Below, in pieces: positions 33,205 through 43,021 of a stretch of DNA of 64,000 nt (the stretch's first letter is position 1; every line of letters starts with the position of its first letter). Location: NCBI RefSeq assembly GCF_017696315.1, contig NZ_JAAORJ010000002.1:186001-250000 (forward strand). Direction: 5' to 3'. Position numbers and translations under genes: made by a program. Below the pieces are notes generated by a model. It was given only the letters and a program-made list of their open reading frames with translations, was not told where the DNA came from and searched no databases. This DNA is from Prochlorococcus marinus XMU1412 (lineage in GTDB: Bacteria; Cyanobacteriota; Cyanobacteriia; PCC-6307; Cyanobiaceae).

Positions 33205-34118
33205 TGAAATTAAAAAAATTAAAAAATTTATTTATTTATTTTTTATTATTTACACCAATATCTCTAGGTATTATTTCGTGTTCTTTAAATAATAAATCTA
33301 GTTCAAAATTAAAAGATGAAATAACTGCAGATTTCATTCCACCTATTACAGCTGTAGCCGCACTTGGTCAACTTTCTCCTTCGGGAGAGATTAGACAATT
33401 GGCAGCTCCAATAAGTCAGTTTGGATCTTCCCCCCGAATTGTCGAAATTTTAGTAAATGAAGGTGATTTCGTAAAAAAAGGTGATATCCTCGCAATTTTT
33501 GAAAATGGAGAAAAATTAATTGCTGATCTTGAAAGAAACGAAAATCTAATTAAAACTATTATCGAAGAAATTACCTTAAAGAAAGATCAAATTCAAAGGT
33601 ATGACTTAGCTTTGAGCAAAGATGCTTATTCTTTTGTAGAGTTTTCACAGAGAAAAGATGAATTATTAAAATTGCAAAAACAGAAAATAAACCTTATAGG
33701 AGATCAAAAAAATATCAAGATAGATCTATTTAATTCAAAACTAAGGAGTCCAATTGATGGTTTTATCCTTGAAATAAATACGAGAGTTGGTGAGAGGCCA
33801 CATAATGAAGGGATTTTGGATATTGGTTCTAGTCAAAAAATGGAAGCTTTGATAGAGGTTTATGAATCTGACATCGATAGAGTCTTTATCTCTCAGAATG
33901 TTGAATTGAGCAGTGAGAATGGCGGATTCCAAAAAAATCTTAAGGGAAAGGTGATTAGGATTAGTCCTCAGGTAAAACAAAGAAAAGTTCTATCGACTGA
34001 TCCTACAGGGGATGCTGATTCGCGAATTGTCGAGGTGCTAGTAAAACTAGATCAAGATTCTATAGATATCGTTCAAAAATATGCAGGAATGAAAGTGATT
34101 GCAAAGTTTATTCCCTGA
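33204..34118 (+). CDS. devB: DevB-like membrane fusion protein (HlyD family)
   Basis: The 304-aa protein has an N-terminal hydrophobic anchor (residues 8-26, I-S-L-G-I-I-S-C) that may be a lipoprotein signal. The HlyD/biotinyl-lipoyl half-motifs follow (V-N-E-G-D-F-V-K-K-G-D, and later I-D-G-F-I-L-E-I-N), with a helical hairpin between them at about 110-165. It would be the periplasmic adaptor of a tripartite exporter with devC and devA. The gene overlaps pcyA by one base (TAATG) and devC by one base (TGATG). Confidence 0.9.
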
Positions 34119-35290
34119 TGAGTTTTTCTTTTTTAAAATTTAGAAAAATACCATTAGCTTGGTTGCTATTAACAAGGCAACCATTGAGGCTAGCAGTTGC
34201 CATAGCTGGAATAAGTTTTGCAGGGATTTTGATGTTTATGCAATTAGGCTTTAGAGATGGTTTATTTGATACGAGCGTAACCATTCATAAACTTCTAGAT
34301 GCTGATCTCGTTTTGATAAGTCCTAGATCAAAAAGTTCTATAAGCATGAGTGGATTCCCAAAAAGAAGGTTAATCCAAACTCTGGCAGTAAAAGATGTTG
34401 AAAAAACTGCTCCCATTAATCTAAATTATTTACTTTGGAGAAATCCAGAAAATCTTAAAACTAGATCAATACTTGCATTAGGTTTTAATCCCTCCGATTC
34501 ACTTCTTTTAGATGAGGGATTCTCAAAGAAAGCATATAAATTGAGGAATCCATCAAGAGTTCTTTTTGACAAACTATCTAGACCTGAATTTGGACCGATT
34601 GAAGAATGGTTCCTATCTGAAAGAAAAGTTGAGACTGAGGTTGCTGGGAAAAGAGTAATTGTTGAGGGCCTTGTGGAGTTGGGACCATCTTTTGGTGCAG
34701 ATGGTAATTTGATAACTAGCCGAGAAACCTTCTTAAGACTTTTTCCTGCCAATCCTCCTGGCAGTATAGAAATTGGTTTGGTAAAGCTAAAAAAAGGATC
34801 AGATCCTCAATTGATTTCAAGGATATTAAATAACTCACTCCCAAATGATGTTAGGGTTCTTACAAAAAATCAATTTATAGAATTTGAGAAGAATTATTGG
34901 AAAAATAGTACTGCAATAGGTTTTATATTTAGTTTGGGAGCATTGATGGGTTTCGTTGTAGGGTGTGTGGTGGTTTATCAAATTCTTTATAGTGACGTTA
35001 CAGATCACCTCCCAGAGTACGCCACCTTATTGGCAATGGGTTATAGACTTAAGTCCCTTTTCTTCGTTGTAGCTAGAGAGGGTTTTTTGTTGGCATTGTT
35101 TGGTTATTTACCTGCTTATTTCTCTGGTCAAATACTTTACTCAGTTATAAGAAGTTCTACTAAACTCCCAATAATAATGGACGCAGATAAAACTATTTTA
35201 ATTTTCGTATTAGTTTTAGTTATGTGTATGGGATCCGCCGCTGTTGCGATGCGTAAATTAGTTGACGCTGATCCTGCCGAAATTTTTTAA
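34118..35290 (+). CDS. devC: DevC-like ABC exporter permease (FtsX/MacB type)
   Basis: The 390-aa permease has four predicted membrane helices: one near residues 20-42, then three in the C-terminal third (about 265-290, 310-345, 355-378). A large extracytoplasmic domain lies between. The pattern L-A-V-A-I-A-G-I-S-F-A-G and the end L-V-D-A-D-P-A-E-I-F match DevC, permease of the DevBCA exporter first found in heterocyst-forming cyanobacteria. The substrate in this non-heterocystous organism is unknown. Confidence 0.9.
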   Translation: MSFSFLKFRKIPLAWLLLTRQPLRLAVAIAGISFAGILMFMQLGFRDGLFDTSVTIHKLLDADLVLISPRSKSSISMSGFPKRRLIQTLAVKDVEKTAPINLNYLLWRNPENLKTRSILALGFNPSDSLLLDEGFSKKAYKLRNPSRVLFDKLSRPEFGPIEEWFLSERKVETEVAGKRVIVEGLVELGPSFGADGNLITSRETFLRLFPANPPGSIEIGLVKLKKGSDPQLISRILNNSLPNDVRVLTKNQFIEFEKNYWKNSTAIGFIFSLGALMGFVVGCVVVYQILYSDVTDHLPEYATLLAMGYRLKSLFFVVAREGFLLALFGYLPAYFSGQILYSVIRSSTKLPIIMDADKTILIFVLVLVMCMGSAAVAMRKLVDADPAEIF

Positions 35291-35303
35291 CAATTGAAGA
35301 TAA

Positions 35304-36032
35304 ATGGTTAAAGCTAATCAATCAAAAAATTATGTTAAAAATCTTAAAACAGTCTCAATAAATAATTTGAGTCACTTTTATGGAAAAAATGAGAATAAAA
35401 AACAAGTTCTCAATGATGTTAATTTAACTATTGATAAAGGAGAGTTGGTTCTTTTGAAAGGACCTTCTGGATGTGGTAAAACGACTCTTTTAACATTAAT
35501 TGGTGCCTTGAGAACCTGTCAAAGTGGAGATTTAACTGTATTAAATAATCAGTTAAATGGAGCATCAAGGAAAACTCGTCAGATTCTTAGAAGAAGTATT
35601 GGAATGATTTTTCAAGGTCACAATCTTCTGAGATGTTTAACAGCAGAACAAAATGTCCAGATGGGCGCCGATTTAATAAAAGGTTTAACATACTTGCAAA
35701 GACGTGAAATAGCACGGAATTGGTTGTCAGCAGTAGGGTTAGAAGAACATCATAAAAAGTTGCCAAATGACTTATCTGGTGGGCAGAAACAGAGAGTAGC
35801 AATTGCTCGAGCTTTATCTGCTAACCCAAAACTTTTATTGGCTGATGAGCCCACTTCTGCTTTAGATAGCGTAACAGGAAGAGAAATAGTAACCCTTTTA
35901 AGGAAACTAGCAAAAGAGCAAAACTGTTCTGTACTTATGGTGACGCATGATCCAAGAATTTCTGATATGGCTGATAGGATATTAAATATGGAAGATGGTA
36001 AAATATATAGTGCTCATAGTGAGCTAATATAA
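35304..36032 (+). CDS. devA: DevA-like ABC exporter ATPase
   Basis: The 242-aa ATPase has Walker A G-P-S-G-C-G-K-T (residues 53-60), Q-loop I-F-Q-G-H-N, signature L-S-G-G-Q-K-Q-R, Walker B L-L-L-A-D-E-P and H-loop T-H-D. It is LolD/MacB-like. It completes the devBCA set and starts 13 bases after devC. Confidence 0.93.
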   Translation: MVKANQSKNYVKNLKTVSINNLSHFYGKNENKKQVLNDVNLTIDKGELVLLKGPSGCGKTTLLTLIGALRTCQSGDLTVLNNQLNGASRKTRQILRRSIGMIFQGHNLLRCLTAEQNVQMGADLIKGLTYLQRREIARNWLSAVGLEEHHKKLPNDLSGGQKQRVAIARALSANPKLLLADEPTSALDSVTGREIVTLLRKLAKEQNCSVLMVTHDPRISDMADRILNMEDGKIYSAHSELI

Positions 36033-36050
36033 TTAAAAGTTAAAAATTTT

Positions 36051-36200
36051 ATGTCTAAGAGAAGGAATCTAAAAAAAGAAAAGCAGGAACGTAATAGAGC
36101 CTATGCTAGAAAATTTAAAAAAAGGAAATTAAGAACTGATGGAAGACCTGATGGAGGAAACGTTACAGGTACAGCAAATAATGGCGGTGCAGCTGATTAG
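36051..36200 (+). CDS. Small basic conserved cyanobacterial protein
   Basis: The 49-aa protein (MSKRRNLKKEKQERNRAYAR..., ending GGAAD) has 18 Arg/Lys in its first 31 residues. It may bind RNA or the ribosome. It lies 18 bases downstream of devA, and I recall similar short basic proteins in other cyanobacteria, but cannot name it. Confidence 0.6.
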   Translation: MSKRRNLKKEKQERNRAYARKFKKRKLRTDGRPDGGNVTGTANNGGAAD

Positions 36201-36261
36201 GGAATATCTTTTATTTTTATCATTTGGAATTCAATATATTATGCATATTTAAGACATAATC

Positions 36262-37173
36262 ATGAATGTAAGTATTGTTATTCCGACTTACAATAGATTA
36301 CCTATATTAGAGAAATGTCTATTTGCGCTTGAGAATCAAAAATTAAATACAAATATCAGTAATTATGAAGTAATAGTAGTTGATGATGGATCAACTGATG
36401 GGACAACCTCATGGATAAATAAAAACAAAGCTAATCTCCCACACGTTATTCTATTTCAACAAGAACACGGAGGGCCTGCACTTGGAAGAAATCTGGGAGT
36501 AATTAAATCAAAATATGAAATTATTATATTCATTGATAGTGATCTTATTGTTTTAGACAATTTTATAAATTGCCACGTAGAAAAATTACTTACCTCTTGG
36601 AGAAAAAATGATAAAAAATGTTTTACCTATGGCTCGGTAGTCAATACATCTAATTTTCTAAATCCTCAGAGTGAAAAACATAAAATAATGGACACTTCTT
36701 TTGCATACTTTGCTACTGGGAATGTAGCGATATCAAAAGAATTGATTTTAAGTGTGGGATTATTTGATACTTCTTTTAGTCTTTACGGTTGGGAGGATTT
36801 AGAACTCGGAGAAAGATTAAAAAAAATTGGGACAAAATTAATAAAATGCCCAAATGCAGTAGGTTTTCATTGGCATCCGCCATTTAATTGCGAACAAATA
36901 GATTCATTAATAGCTCAAGAAAAAGAGAGAGCAAAAATGGCTTTAGTATTTTATAAGAAACACCCAAATTTAAGGGTTAGATTTATGATTCAATTAACTC
37001 CTCTCCATAATTTACTTTGGCAAATTCTTTGCTTGGGAGGACTAATCAGTGTTGATAGAATCCTTCCTTTATTAAGATTCCTAGTAAATATAAGAAGAAA
37101 TAGACTTGCACTTGAGATACTTAGGATCCCTCTAAATATGATTTACATTAAACAGTTAACCAAATCAAGATAA
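36262..37173 (+). CDS. Glycosyltransferase family 2 protein
   Basis: The 303-aa GT-A fold enzyme has the N-terminal V-S-I-V-I-P-T-Y-N, a nucleotide-sugar-binding V-V-D-D-G-S-T-D-G (residues 42-50), a metal-binding F-I-D-S-D (about 93-97) and the acceptor-side G-W-E-D-L-E-L-G motif at about 177-184. The C-terminal 70 residues are hydrophobic/basic and may contact the membrane. It likely adds sugar to a lipid or polysaccharide. It stands alone upstream of rpsB. Confidence 0.9.
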   Translation: MNVSIVIPTYNRLPILEKCLFALENQKLNTNISNYEVIVVDDGSTDGTTSWINKNKANLPHVILFQQEHGGPALGRNLGVIKSKYEIIIFIDSDLIVLDNFINCHVEKLLTSWRKNDKKCFTYGSVVNTSNFLNPQSEKHKIMDTSFAYFATGNVAISKELILSVGLFDTSFSLYGWEDLELGERLKKIGTKLIKCPNAVGFHWHPPFNCEQIDSLIAQEKERAKMALVFYKKHPNLRVRFMIQLTPLHNLLWQILCLGGLISVDRILPLLRFLVNIRRNRLALEILRIPLNMIYIKQLTKSR

Positions 37174-37198
37174 AAAACTTTTAGAAATACACATCACT

Positions 37199-37207
37199 TG
37201 CTAGAAT
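37199..37207 (+). promoter_or_regulatory. Extended -10 promoter for rpsB-tsf
   Basis: The extended -10 sequence TGCTAGAAT (TG at 37199, TAGAAT at 37202-37207) would start transcription near 37214. This places the whole pseudoknot-forming leader (37227-37290) inside the 5' untranslated region. No clear -35 box is visible. Confidence 0.5.
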
Positions 37208-37226
37208 AGTTGGAATAAATTTCACA

Positions 37227-37290
37227 CATCTGACAGTTTCGGGTGAATTATTAATATTAATTCCCCGTCAGATGGAGGCTAACCCGAAAC
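37227..37290 (+). promoter_or_regulatory. rpsB leader pseudoknot, candidate ribosomal-protein autoregulatory element
   Basis: Three perfect helices can form in the 5' leader. P1 pairs CATCTGAC (37227-37234) with GTCAGATG (37267-37274), P2 pairs GTTTCGGGT (37236-37244) with ACCCGAAAC (37282-37290), and P3 GAATTA (37245-37250) with TAATTC (37258-37263). P1 and P2 cross, making a pseudoknot with P3 nested inside its middle loop. It ends 12 bases before the rpsB start codon and hides a GGAGG (37274-37278). In Escherichia coli, S2 represses rpsB-tsf through its leader; a similar role is inferred here. Confidence 0.7.
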
Positions 37291-37302
37291 CCTTTTTAAA
37301 TT

Positions 37303-38007
37303 ATGGCTGTTGTATCGCTATCAGAAATGATGGAAGCTGGTGCTCATTTTGGGCATCAAACTAGACGTTGGAATCCAAAGATGTCTAAGTATATATATTG
37401 CGCTAGAAATGGAGTTCATATTATTGATCTTGTAAAAACAGCATTGTGTATGAACAATGCATATAAGTGGACAAGAAACGCTGCAAAAAGCGGTAAACGT
37501 TTCCTATTTGTCGGTACAAAAAAACAAGCATCAGATGTAGTAGCTCAAGAAGCTACACGGTGTGGAGCTGCATATGTAAATCAAAGATGGCTTGGAGGGA
37601 TGTTGACTAATTGGACAACAATGAAAGCTAGGATTGAAAGATTAAAGGATCTAGAAAGAATGGAAAGTAGTGGTTCAATAGCAATGAGGCCTAAAAAAGA
37701 AGCTGCAGTATTAAGGAGAGAACTTGAAAGATTACAAAAATACTTAGGTGGACTTAAGGGTATGAGAAGATTACCAGATGTGGTTGTATTGGTTGATCAG
37801 AGAAGAGAATCTAATGCAGTATTAGAAGCTAGAAAATTAGACATCTCATTAGTATCAATGTTGGATACAAATTGCGATCCGGATTTGTGTGAAGTTCCAA
37901 TCCCTTGTAACGATGATGCCGTTAGATCTGTGCAACTTATTTTAGGAAGACTTGCAGATGCCATAAACGAGGGTAGAAAGGGCTCAAATGCCGAAAGAAA
38001 AAATTAA
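37303..38007 (+). CDS. rpsB: 30S ribosomal protein S2
   Basis: The 234-aa protein has the S2 signatures: [17 protein letters not shown] near the N-terminus and the internal [10 protein letters not shown] segment. S2 binds late in 30S assembly on the platform side. tsf follows after 44 bases in the order typical of bacteria. The leader upstream carries the pseudoknot described separately. Confidence 0.98.
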   Translation: MAVVSLSEMMEAGAHFGHQTRRWNPKMSKYIYCARNGVHIIDLVKTALCMNNAYKWTRNAAKSGKRFLFVGTKKQASDVVAQEATRCGAAYVNQRWLGGMLTNWTTMKARIERLKDLERMESSGSIAMRPKKEAAVLRRELERLQKYLGGLKGMRRLPDVVVLVDQRRESNAVLEARKLDISLVSMLDTNCDPDLCEVPIPCNDDAVRSVQLILGRLADAINEGRKGSNAERKN

Positions 38008-38051
38008 ATTCCAATTTAAAACTTACTATTCACTATTTTTTATTACTTCAA

Positions 38052-38708
38052 ATGGGAAACATTACAGCAAAACTTGTAAAAGATCTTAGAGACAAAACTG
38101 GCGCAGGAATGATGGACTGCAAAAAAGCACTTAACGAAACTGAAGGAAATCTAGATAAAGCTTTGGAATGGTTAAGAAAGAAAGGCATAGCCAGTGCTGA
38201 AAAGAAATCGGGAAGAGTAGCGGCCGAAGGGTCAATTGGTAGTTATATACATACCGGATCAAGAGTCGGAGTTTTACTAGAGTTAAATTGTGAAACTGAT
38301 TTTGTTGCTAGAGGTGATATATTCCAATCTCTGTTGAAGGATGTCTCAATGCAAGTAGCAGCATGCCCAAATGTTGAGTATGTATCAATTGATGAAATAC
38401 CAGAAGATGTTGTGGAAAAAGAAAAGCAGATTGAAATGGGTAGGGATGATTTATCTGGAAAACCAGAACAAATTAAAGAAAAAATAGTTGAAGGGAGAAT
38501 AGCAAAAAGACTTAATGAGCTTGTTTTGCTTTCACAACCCTACATTAAAGATAGTTCTCTAACAGTTGAGGATCTTGTTAAACAAGCAGCTGCAAAAATT
38601 GGGGAAAATATCAAAGTGAGACGCTTTACAAGATATACGTTGGGTGAAGGTATCGAAAAAAATCAGATGGACTTTGCTGAAGAGGTCGCATCAATGCAAA
38701 CAAACTAG
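38052..38708 (+). CDS. tsf: Translation elongation factor Ts
   Basis: The 218-aa protein has the N-terminal UBA-like motif [20 protein letters not shown] and the core N-C-E-T-D-F-V-A-R. This matches cyanobacterial EF-Ts, which lacks part of the longer E. coli C-terminus. It catalyses GDP release from EF-Tu. It is cotranscribed with rpsB. Confidence 0.97.
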   Translation: MGNITAKLVKDLRDKTGAGMMDCKKALNETEGNLDKALEWLRKKGIASAEKKSGRVAAEGSIGSYIHTGSRVGVLLELNCETDFVARGDIFQSLLKDVSMQVAACPNVEYVSIDEIPEDVVEKEKQIEMGRDDLSGKPEQIKEKIVEGRIAKRLNELVLLSQPYIKDSSLTVEDLVKQAAAKIGENIKVRRFTRYTLGEGIEKNQMDFAEEVASMQTN

Positions 38709-38712
38709 TCAC

Positions 38713-39798
38713 TTGAATGATTTGAATAATTACAATAATTACATAGATATAGATAAAATTAATTCTCAAATAGAGAGAGCAGACATACAAAAAAGAATAT
38801 TAACTAGAAATATCTACAAGGAATATGAACTTTATCTTAATCTAATAAGAGATCTACTTTTCATCTCTGTAGAAAAAGGCCTTAATCAAATATATAGTTA
38901 TCCATTAATTAATGATAATTTCTTGAATGAAAATGAATTCTATAGTCATTTTGAAAAAAAAATAAGTAAATTAATATTTACGAATTTGCCCTTTTTAACA
39001 GTAGAACAATTAAAGATAAATGAAATTGAAAAAAATATAAATAAGGAAATTAATTTTACTATTTTTAATAGTTCCACAAAAATAAAGGATGATCATAAAG
39101 AAAAATTTCAATATGAAGATGGTTGTCAATTAAAAGAACCCACTCAGTTCAAGATTACTGAAGACTTTCCAAATACTTCTGAATATTATAAAGCTCATAA
39201 TTATGAGAGATTAGTATCACTTGATTTAGATAATAACCACCATAATAATTATTTATCTAAAAATAATATTTTTGAAGATTTAGGAGTGGAAAAAAAATTT
39301 ATTTCCTCCTTAATTGAATTAATAGGAGAAGAAAAGGTGGAAAAATCAATACATCAAGAAAAAGAAAATATCAATCAAATGGATAATTTACCAAAAAATC
39401 AGATTCTTAATAATTTTGATTTAATAGACAAGTCATTGGAAAATTTACTATTGAATCTTTCATATGATATTAACCAAGAATTATTCAAGGCAAATCTAAT
39501 AAAAAAGATGATATCTAAAGATTCTTTTGTTTACTTAGTAGGCAAAAATTTTATGATAAAACATCCATATCCTTTTGTTATTAATTTCGAATTAAACTTA
39601 AATCGGTCATCATTAACCGGTAATAATTTTCCAAGCATTATTTTCTTCAATATATCTACTGTTGAGTTAGAGTTTAAAAATTTAAATCTTTCTATTCAAA
39701 GGAACAAAATAAATGAGCTAAAAAATCAATTTCAGCGTTTGATTAAAAAAGAGACATATTGGAGGCAAAAAGAAATAACTTTGAATAGGATACGTTGA
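38713..39798 (+). CDS. Uncharacterised protein between tsf and recG
   Basis: The long frame is open from inside tsf, but the part after the tsf stop begins with TTG codons (38713 or 38722) and has no ATG until far downstream; I use 38713. The product (about 361 aa) is Asn/Lys/Glu-rich with few Cys and no membrane segment. It ends with a charged helix. It lies in the same direction as tsf and recG. I do not recognise a family. Confidence 0.7.
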   Translation: MNDLNNYNNYIDIDKINSQIERADIQKRILTRNIYKEYELYLNLIRDLLFISVEKGLNQIYSYPLINDNFLNENEFYSHFEKKISKLIFTNLPFLTVEQLKINEIEKNINKEINFTIFNSSTKIKDDHKEKFQYEDGCQLKEPTQFKITEDFPNTSEYYKAHNYERLVSLDLDNNHHNNYLSKNNIFEDLGVEKKFISSLIELIGEEKVEKSIHQEKENINQMDNLPKNQILNNFDLIDKSLENLLLNLSYDINQELFKANLIKKMISKDSFVYLVGKNFMIKHPYPFVINFELNLNRSSLTGNNFPSIIFFNISTVELEFKNLNLSIQRNKINELKNQFQRLIKKETYWRQKEITLNRIR

Positions 39799-39820
39799 AA
39801 AAATAACTCTTTTTTCAAAT

Positions 39821-42277
39821 GTGACTATTAGCGGGAATAATAATAAATTAATTAAAGATTGGATAAGACCTCTTCAAAAATCTCTTACTATTGAAACTGA
39901 AAACAAATTTATTAATACTTTAGGAAGAGAAAAATATTTTAATGATTATTTGCATGAATCATTAAAAAAACTAGATAATCTAAATCTCTCAGACGAATAT
40001 TTAAGGATATTTTATGAATTTTCTAAAAAATATAATGAATATAATAAATTAGATGAAAATCAAAGAAAAAGATTAATTATAGATACAAGAAAAAATCTTT
40101 ATAAACTAGGTAAAACTCTAGAAATAGAGAGTTCTAATAATATTTCTAATAATGTTTTTCTGAATAAAGCTGATTCAAGTTTGTCTTTTGATTCAGATAT
40201 TTCATTAATAAAAAATGTAGGAAAAGTTTATAAAAATAAGCTTAATGAATTAGGGATATTTCATATAAAAGATCTAATTAATTATTTCCCACGAACATAT
40301 TTAGACTATACGAATAGAGTCAAGATAATAAATTTAAAACCAGATAATTTATACACGTGCATTGCAATCGTTAAAAGATTTTATATTCATAAGAGTAAAA
40401 AAAATAGTAATTTATCAATAATGAATATTGTAGTTTCTGATGAAACGTCTTCAATAAAGGTTACAAAATTTTTTTTAGGAAGAAGATTTAGATCTTACTC
40501 CTTCTTCACATCTCAAAAATCTTTGTATACTACTGGTACCAAATTAGCAATTTCCGGTAAGGTTAAATTGACAGAGTATGGCAAAACTTTTGTAGATCCG
40601 CAAATTGAAATTCTTAAGGATAATAATGATAATTTTAATTTCTCAGGCAAAATATTACCCTTGTATTCATTAGGTGAAGCATTATCAAATATGAGTTTTA
40701 TAAAACTTATGAAAAAGGTACTAATTTATGCAAAGCAATATCCAGAAATTTTAAATAAAAAGCAACTTGATTCATTATCTTTACTATCAAAAGGAGAGTC
40801 GTTGATTAATATTCATTTTCCACCAACTCAACAGGCACTTATTGATTCAAAAAAACGTTTGGTTTTTGATGAGTTATTCCTACTTCAAATAAAGTTCCTA
40901 CTTAGAAAAAGAAAGACGAATAAAAATTTAACTTCCCTTCAATTACCTCAAAAGAAATCTTTATTAAAAGAATTTTTAAATACCTTTCCTTTTGAATTAA
41001 CAAAATCTCAAGAAAATGTTTTAAATGAAATTAAGAAAGATTTATCTAATCCCGAACCAATGTCTAGATTGCTTCAGGGAGATGTGGGAAGTGGTAAAAC
41101 CATAATTGCAATAGCGTCTCTTTTACTTGTCATTGAAAAAAACCTGCAAGGTGCATTTATGGTCCCAACTGAGGTATTGGCAGAACAGCATTATAAAAAT
41201 TTATTGAAATATTTGAACCCCCTTTTAGTTTCTGTTGAACTACTTACTGGGAATACTCCTCAAAAAAAGAGAAAAGAAATTTTCTCTAATTTGAACAATG
41301 GATTAGTTGATATCCTCGTAGGTACTCATGCATTATTTGAGGATAAAGTCATCTTTAATGCATTAGGCATGGTCGTAATTGATGAACAACATAGATTTGG
41401 GGTTACTCAAAGAAATCGATTACTAAATAAAGGAGAAAATACTAACTTGTTATCAATGACAGCAACACCAATTCCAAGAACTCTTGCGCTTTCTATTTAT
41501 GGTGATTTAGATGTGAGTCAAATTACAGAACTACCTCCTGGGAGAGTTCCCATAACAACAAAAATAATATCAGAAGACGATTTAACTAAGTTGTTCAAGA
41601 TTGTTGAAGATGAGATTAATAAGGGAAAGCAAGCTTATGTGATTTTGCCACTTATAGAAGATTCAGAAAAAATGAATTTAAGCTCCGCGAAGAAAACATT
41701 TAAACATTTATCAGAAGAGGTCTTTTTTAACAAAAAAGTTGGATTATTACATGGCAAATTAAGTCCACAAGAAAAGAATGAAGTAATTAATTCTTTTTTA
41801 AAGAATGAAATTAATTTATTGGTTTCAACCACAGTAATTGAGGTTGGCATTGATGTGCCTAACGCCACAATTATGATTATTTATAATGCTGACAGATTTG
41901 GATTGTCCCAGCTACATCAATTAAGGGGGAGAGTTGGTAGAGGATCAACAAAATCTTTTTGTTATCTGGTAACCCCCGATAAAAATGGATTAGAAAATAA
42001 ACGACTTTGTGTTTTGCAAAAATCTAATGATGGCTTTTATATCGCTGAAAAAGACTTGGAGCTTAGGGGACCAGGCCAGATTTTAGGATATAGACAATCC
42101 GGATTGCCTGATTTTGTACTGGACAATTTACCTAACAATAAATTTCTTATTGATAAGGCTCGTGAAGAGGCTATTAAGATTATTAGTGATGATCCTGATT
42201 TAAAAGAAAATATTGTTTTAAGGAATATACTTATCGATAATTCTGATAATAAATTCATTCATGATTTCTTAAATTAA
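39821..42277 (+). CDS. recG: ATP-dependent DNA helicase RecG
   Basis: The 818-aa protein starts at GTG. A wedge/OB domain covers about residues 130-260 (L-I-N-Y-F-P-R-T-Y-L-D-Y). The helicase core has Walker A G-D-V-G-S-G-K-T (420-427), DEQH box I-D-E-Q-H-R-F-G-V, T-A-T-P-I-P-R-T-L, and motif VI Q-L-R-G-R-V-G-R-G. The C-terminal E-L-R-G-P-G-Q-I-L-G-Y-R-Q-S-G is diagnostic of RecG. It regresses stalled forks and branch-migrates Holliday junctions. The roughly 110-residue N-terminal extension is typical of cyanobacterial RecG. Confidence 0.96.
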   Translation: MTISGNNNKLIKDWIRPLQKSLTIETENKFINTLGREKYFNDYLHESLKKLDNLNLSDEYLRIFYEFSKKYNEYNKLDENQRKRLIIDTRKNLYKLGKTLEIESSNNISNNVFLNKADSSLSFDSDISLIKNVGKVYKNKLNELGIFHIKDLINYFPRTYLDYTNRVKIINLKPDNLYTCIAIVKRFYIHKSKKNSNLSIMNIVVSDETSSIKVTKFFLGRRFRSYSFFTSQKSLYTTGTKLAISGKVKLTEYGKTFVDPQIEILKDNNDNFNFSGKILPLYSLGEALSNMSFIKLMKKVLIYAKQYPEILNKKQLDSLSLLSKGESLINIHFPPTQQALIDSKKRLVFDELFLLQIKFLLRKRKTNKNLTSLQLPQKKSLLKEFLNTFPFELTKSQENVLNEIKKDLSNPEPMSRLLQGDVGSGKTIIAIASLLLVIEKNLQGAFMVPTEVLAEQHYKNLLKYLNPLLVSVELLTGNTPQKKRKEIFSNLNNGLVDILVGTHALFEDKVIFNALGMVVIDEQHRFGVTQRNRLLNKGENTNLLSMTATPIPRTLALSIYGDLDVSQITELPPGRVPITTKIISEDDLTKLFKIVEDEINKGKQAYVILPLIEDSEKMNLSSAKKTFKHLSEEVFFNKKVGLLHGKLSPQEKNEVINSFLKNEINLLVSTTVIEVGIDVPNATIMIIYNADRFGLSQLHQLRGRVGRGSTKSFCYLVTPDKNGLENKRLCVLQKSNDGFYIAEKDLELRGPGQILGYRQSGLPDFVLDNLPNNKFLIDKAREEAIKIISDDPDLKENIVLRNILIDNSDNKFIHDFLN

Positions 42278-42334
42278 AAACTATCATTGTAATTTTAGAT
42301 ATATATGCCACTATGAATCAATTGCAAATTTTAA

Positions 42335-43018
42335 TTGAAAATTTGGAATAAAATACCAATTAAAGATAATGGAGATAAATTAATAGCTATACCTAGCTGT
42401 CTAAAGTTTTTAGATCCCCACCCTTACTCTCATTTAGGAGCACCTTACAAAGATAAAACTTCTATTTGGAAATTAAGAGAGGAGGTAGTAAATAGATTAG
42501 TAAAAGTAAATGATTATTTGATATCAAAGAGTGGTTTTAACCTTTTAATTTATGACAGTTGGCGACCTTTAGAAGTCCAGGAATTTATGTTTAAAAGAGC
42601 ATTTTCATTAGAGTGTGAAAAATCAGATATTGATATTTCTTTTGAAAACATAAATTCTTATCCATCCATTTTAAAAAAAGTGGAAAAATTTTGGGCATAT
42701 CCTTCTTATGACACTAGGTGTCCCCCCCCTCATTCAACTGGGGGTGCATTGGATGTTTGTTTATCTGATAAAGACGGAAATCTTGTTGAAATGGGAAGCA
42801 TGGTTGATCAAATGGATGAGACCTCAAATCCATATTTTTATGCAAACATAAAGAATGAAGAAGCAATTATTTGGAATAGTAGAAGAAATTTATTAAGGGA
42901 AATTATGACTAAATTCGGATTTGCTCAACATCCTAATGAATGGTGGCATTTTAGTTATGGTGATCAATTATGGGCTTGGAAAAATAAAAAAACAAATGCC
43001 CTTTATGGAAAAATTTAA
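42335..43018 (+). CDS. D-alanyl-D-alanine dipeptidase (VanX/DdpX-like, M15D)
   Basis: The 227-aa protein has the M15 zinc motif H-S-T-G-G-A-L-D-V (SxHxxGxAxD type) and the catalytic E-W-W-H-F near the C-terminus, with R-P-L upstream (D-S-W-R-P-L). This fits VanX-type D-Ala-D-Ala dipeptidases, which recycle the peptidoglycan dipeptide. No signal peptide is seen, so it is probably cytoplasmic. The start is a TTG (42335); an earlier ATG in frame was not found. Confidence 0.87.
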   Translation: MKIWNKIPIKDNGDKLIAIPSCLKFLDPHPYSHLGAPYKDKTSIWKLREEVVNRLVKVNDYLISKSGFNLLIYDSWRPLEVQEFMFKRAFSLECEKSDIDISFENINSYPSILKKVEKFWAYPSYDTRCPPPHSTGGALDVCLSDKDGNLVEMGSMVDQMDETSNPYFYANIKNEEAIIWNSRRNLLREIMTKFGFAQHPNEWWHFSYGDQLWAWKNKKTNALYGKI

Positions 43019-43021
43019 ATT

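Noticed and set aside
38644-38712. Upstream part of the 38713-39798 frame overlapping tsf
   Set aside because: It lies inside the conserved C-terminal coding region of tsf and starts at an internal GTG; the gene more likely starts after the tsf stop.
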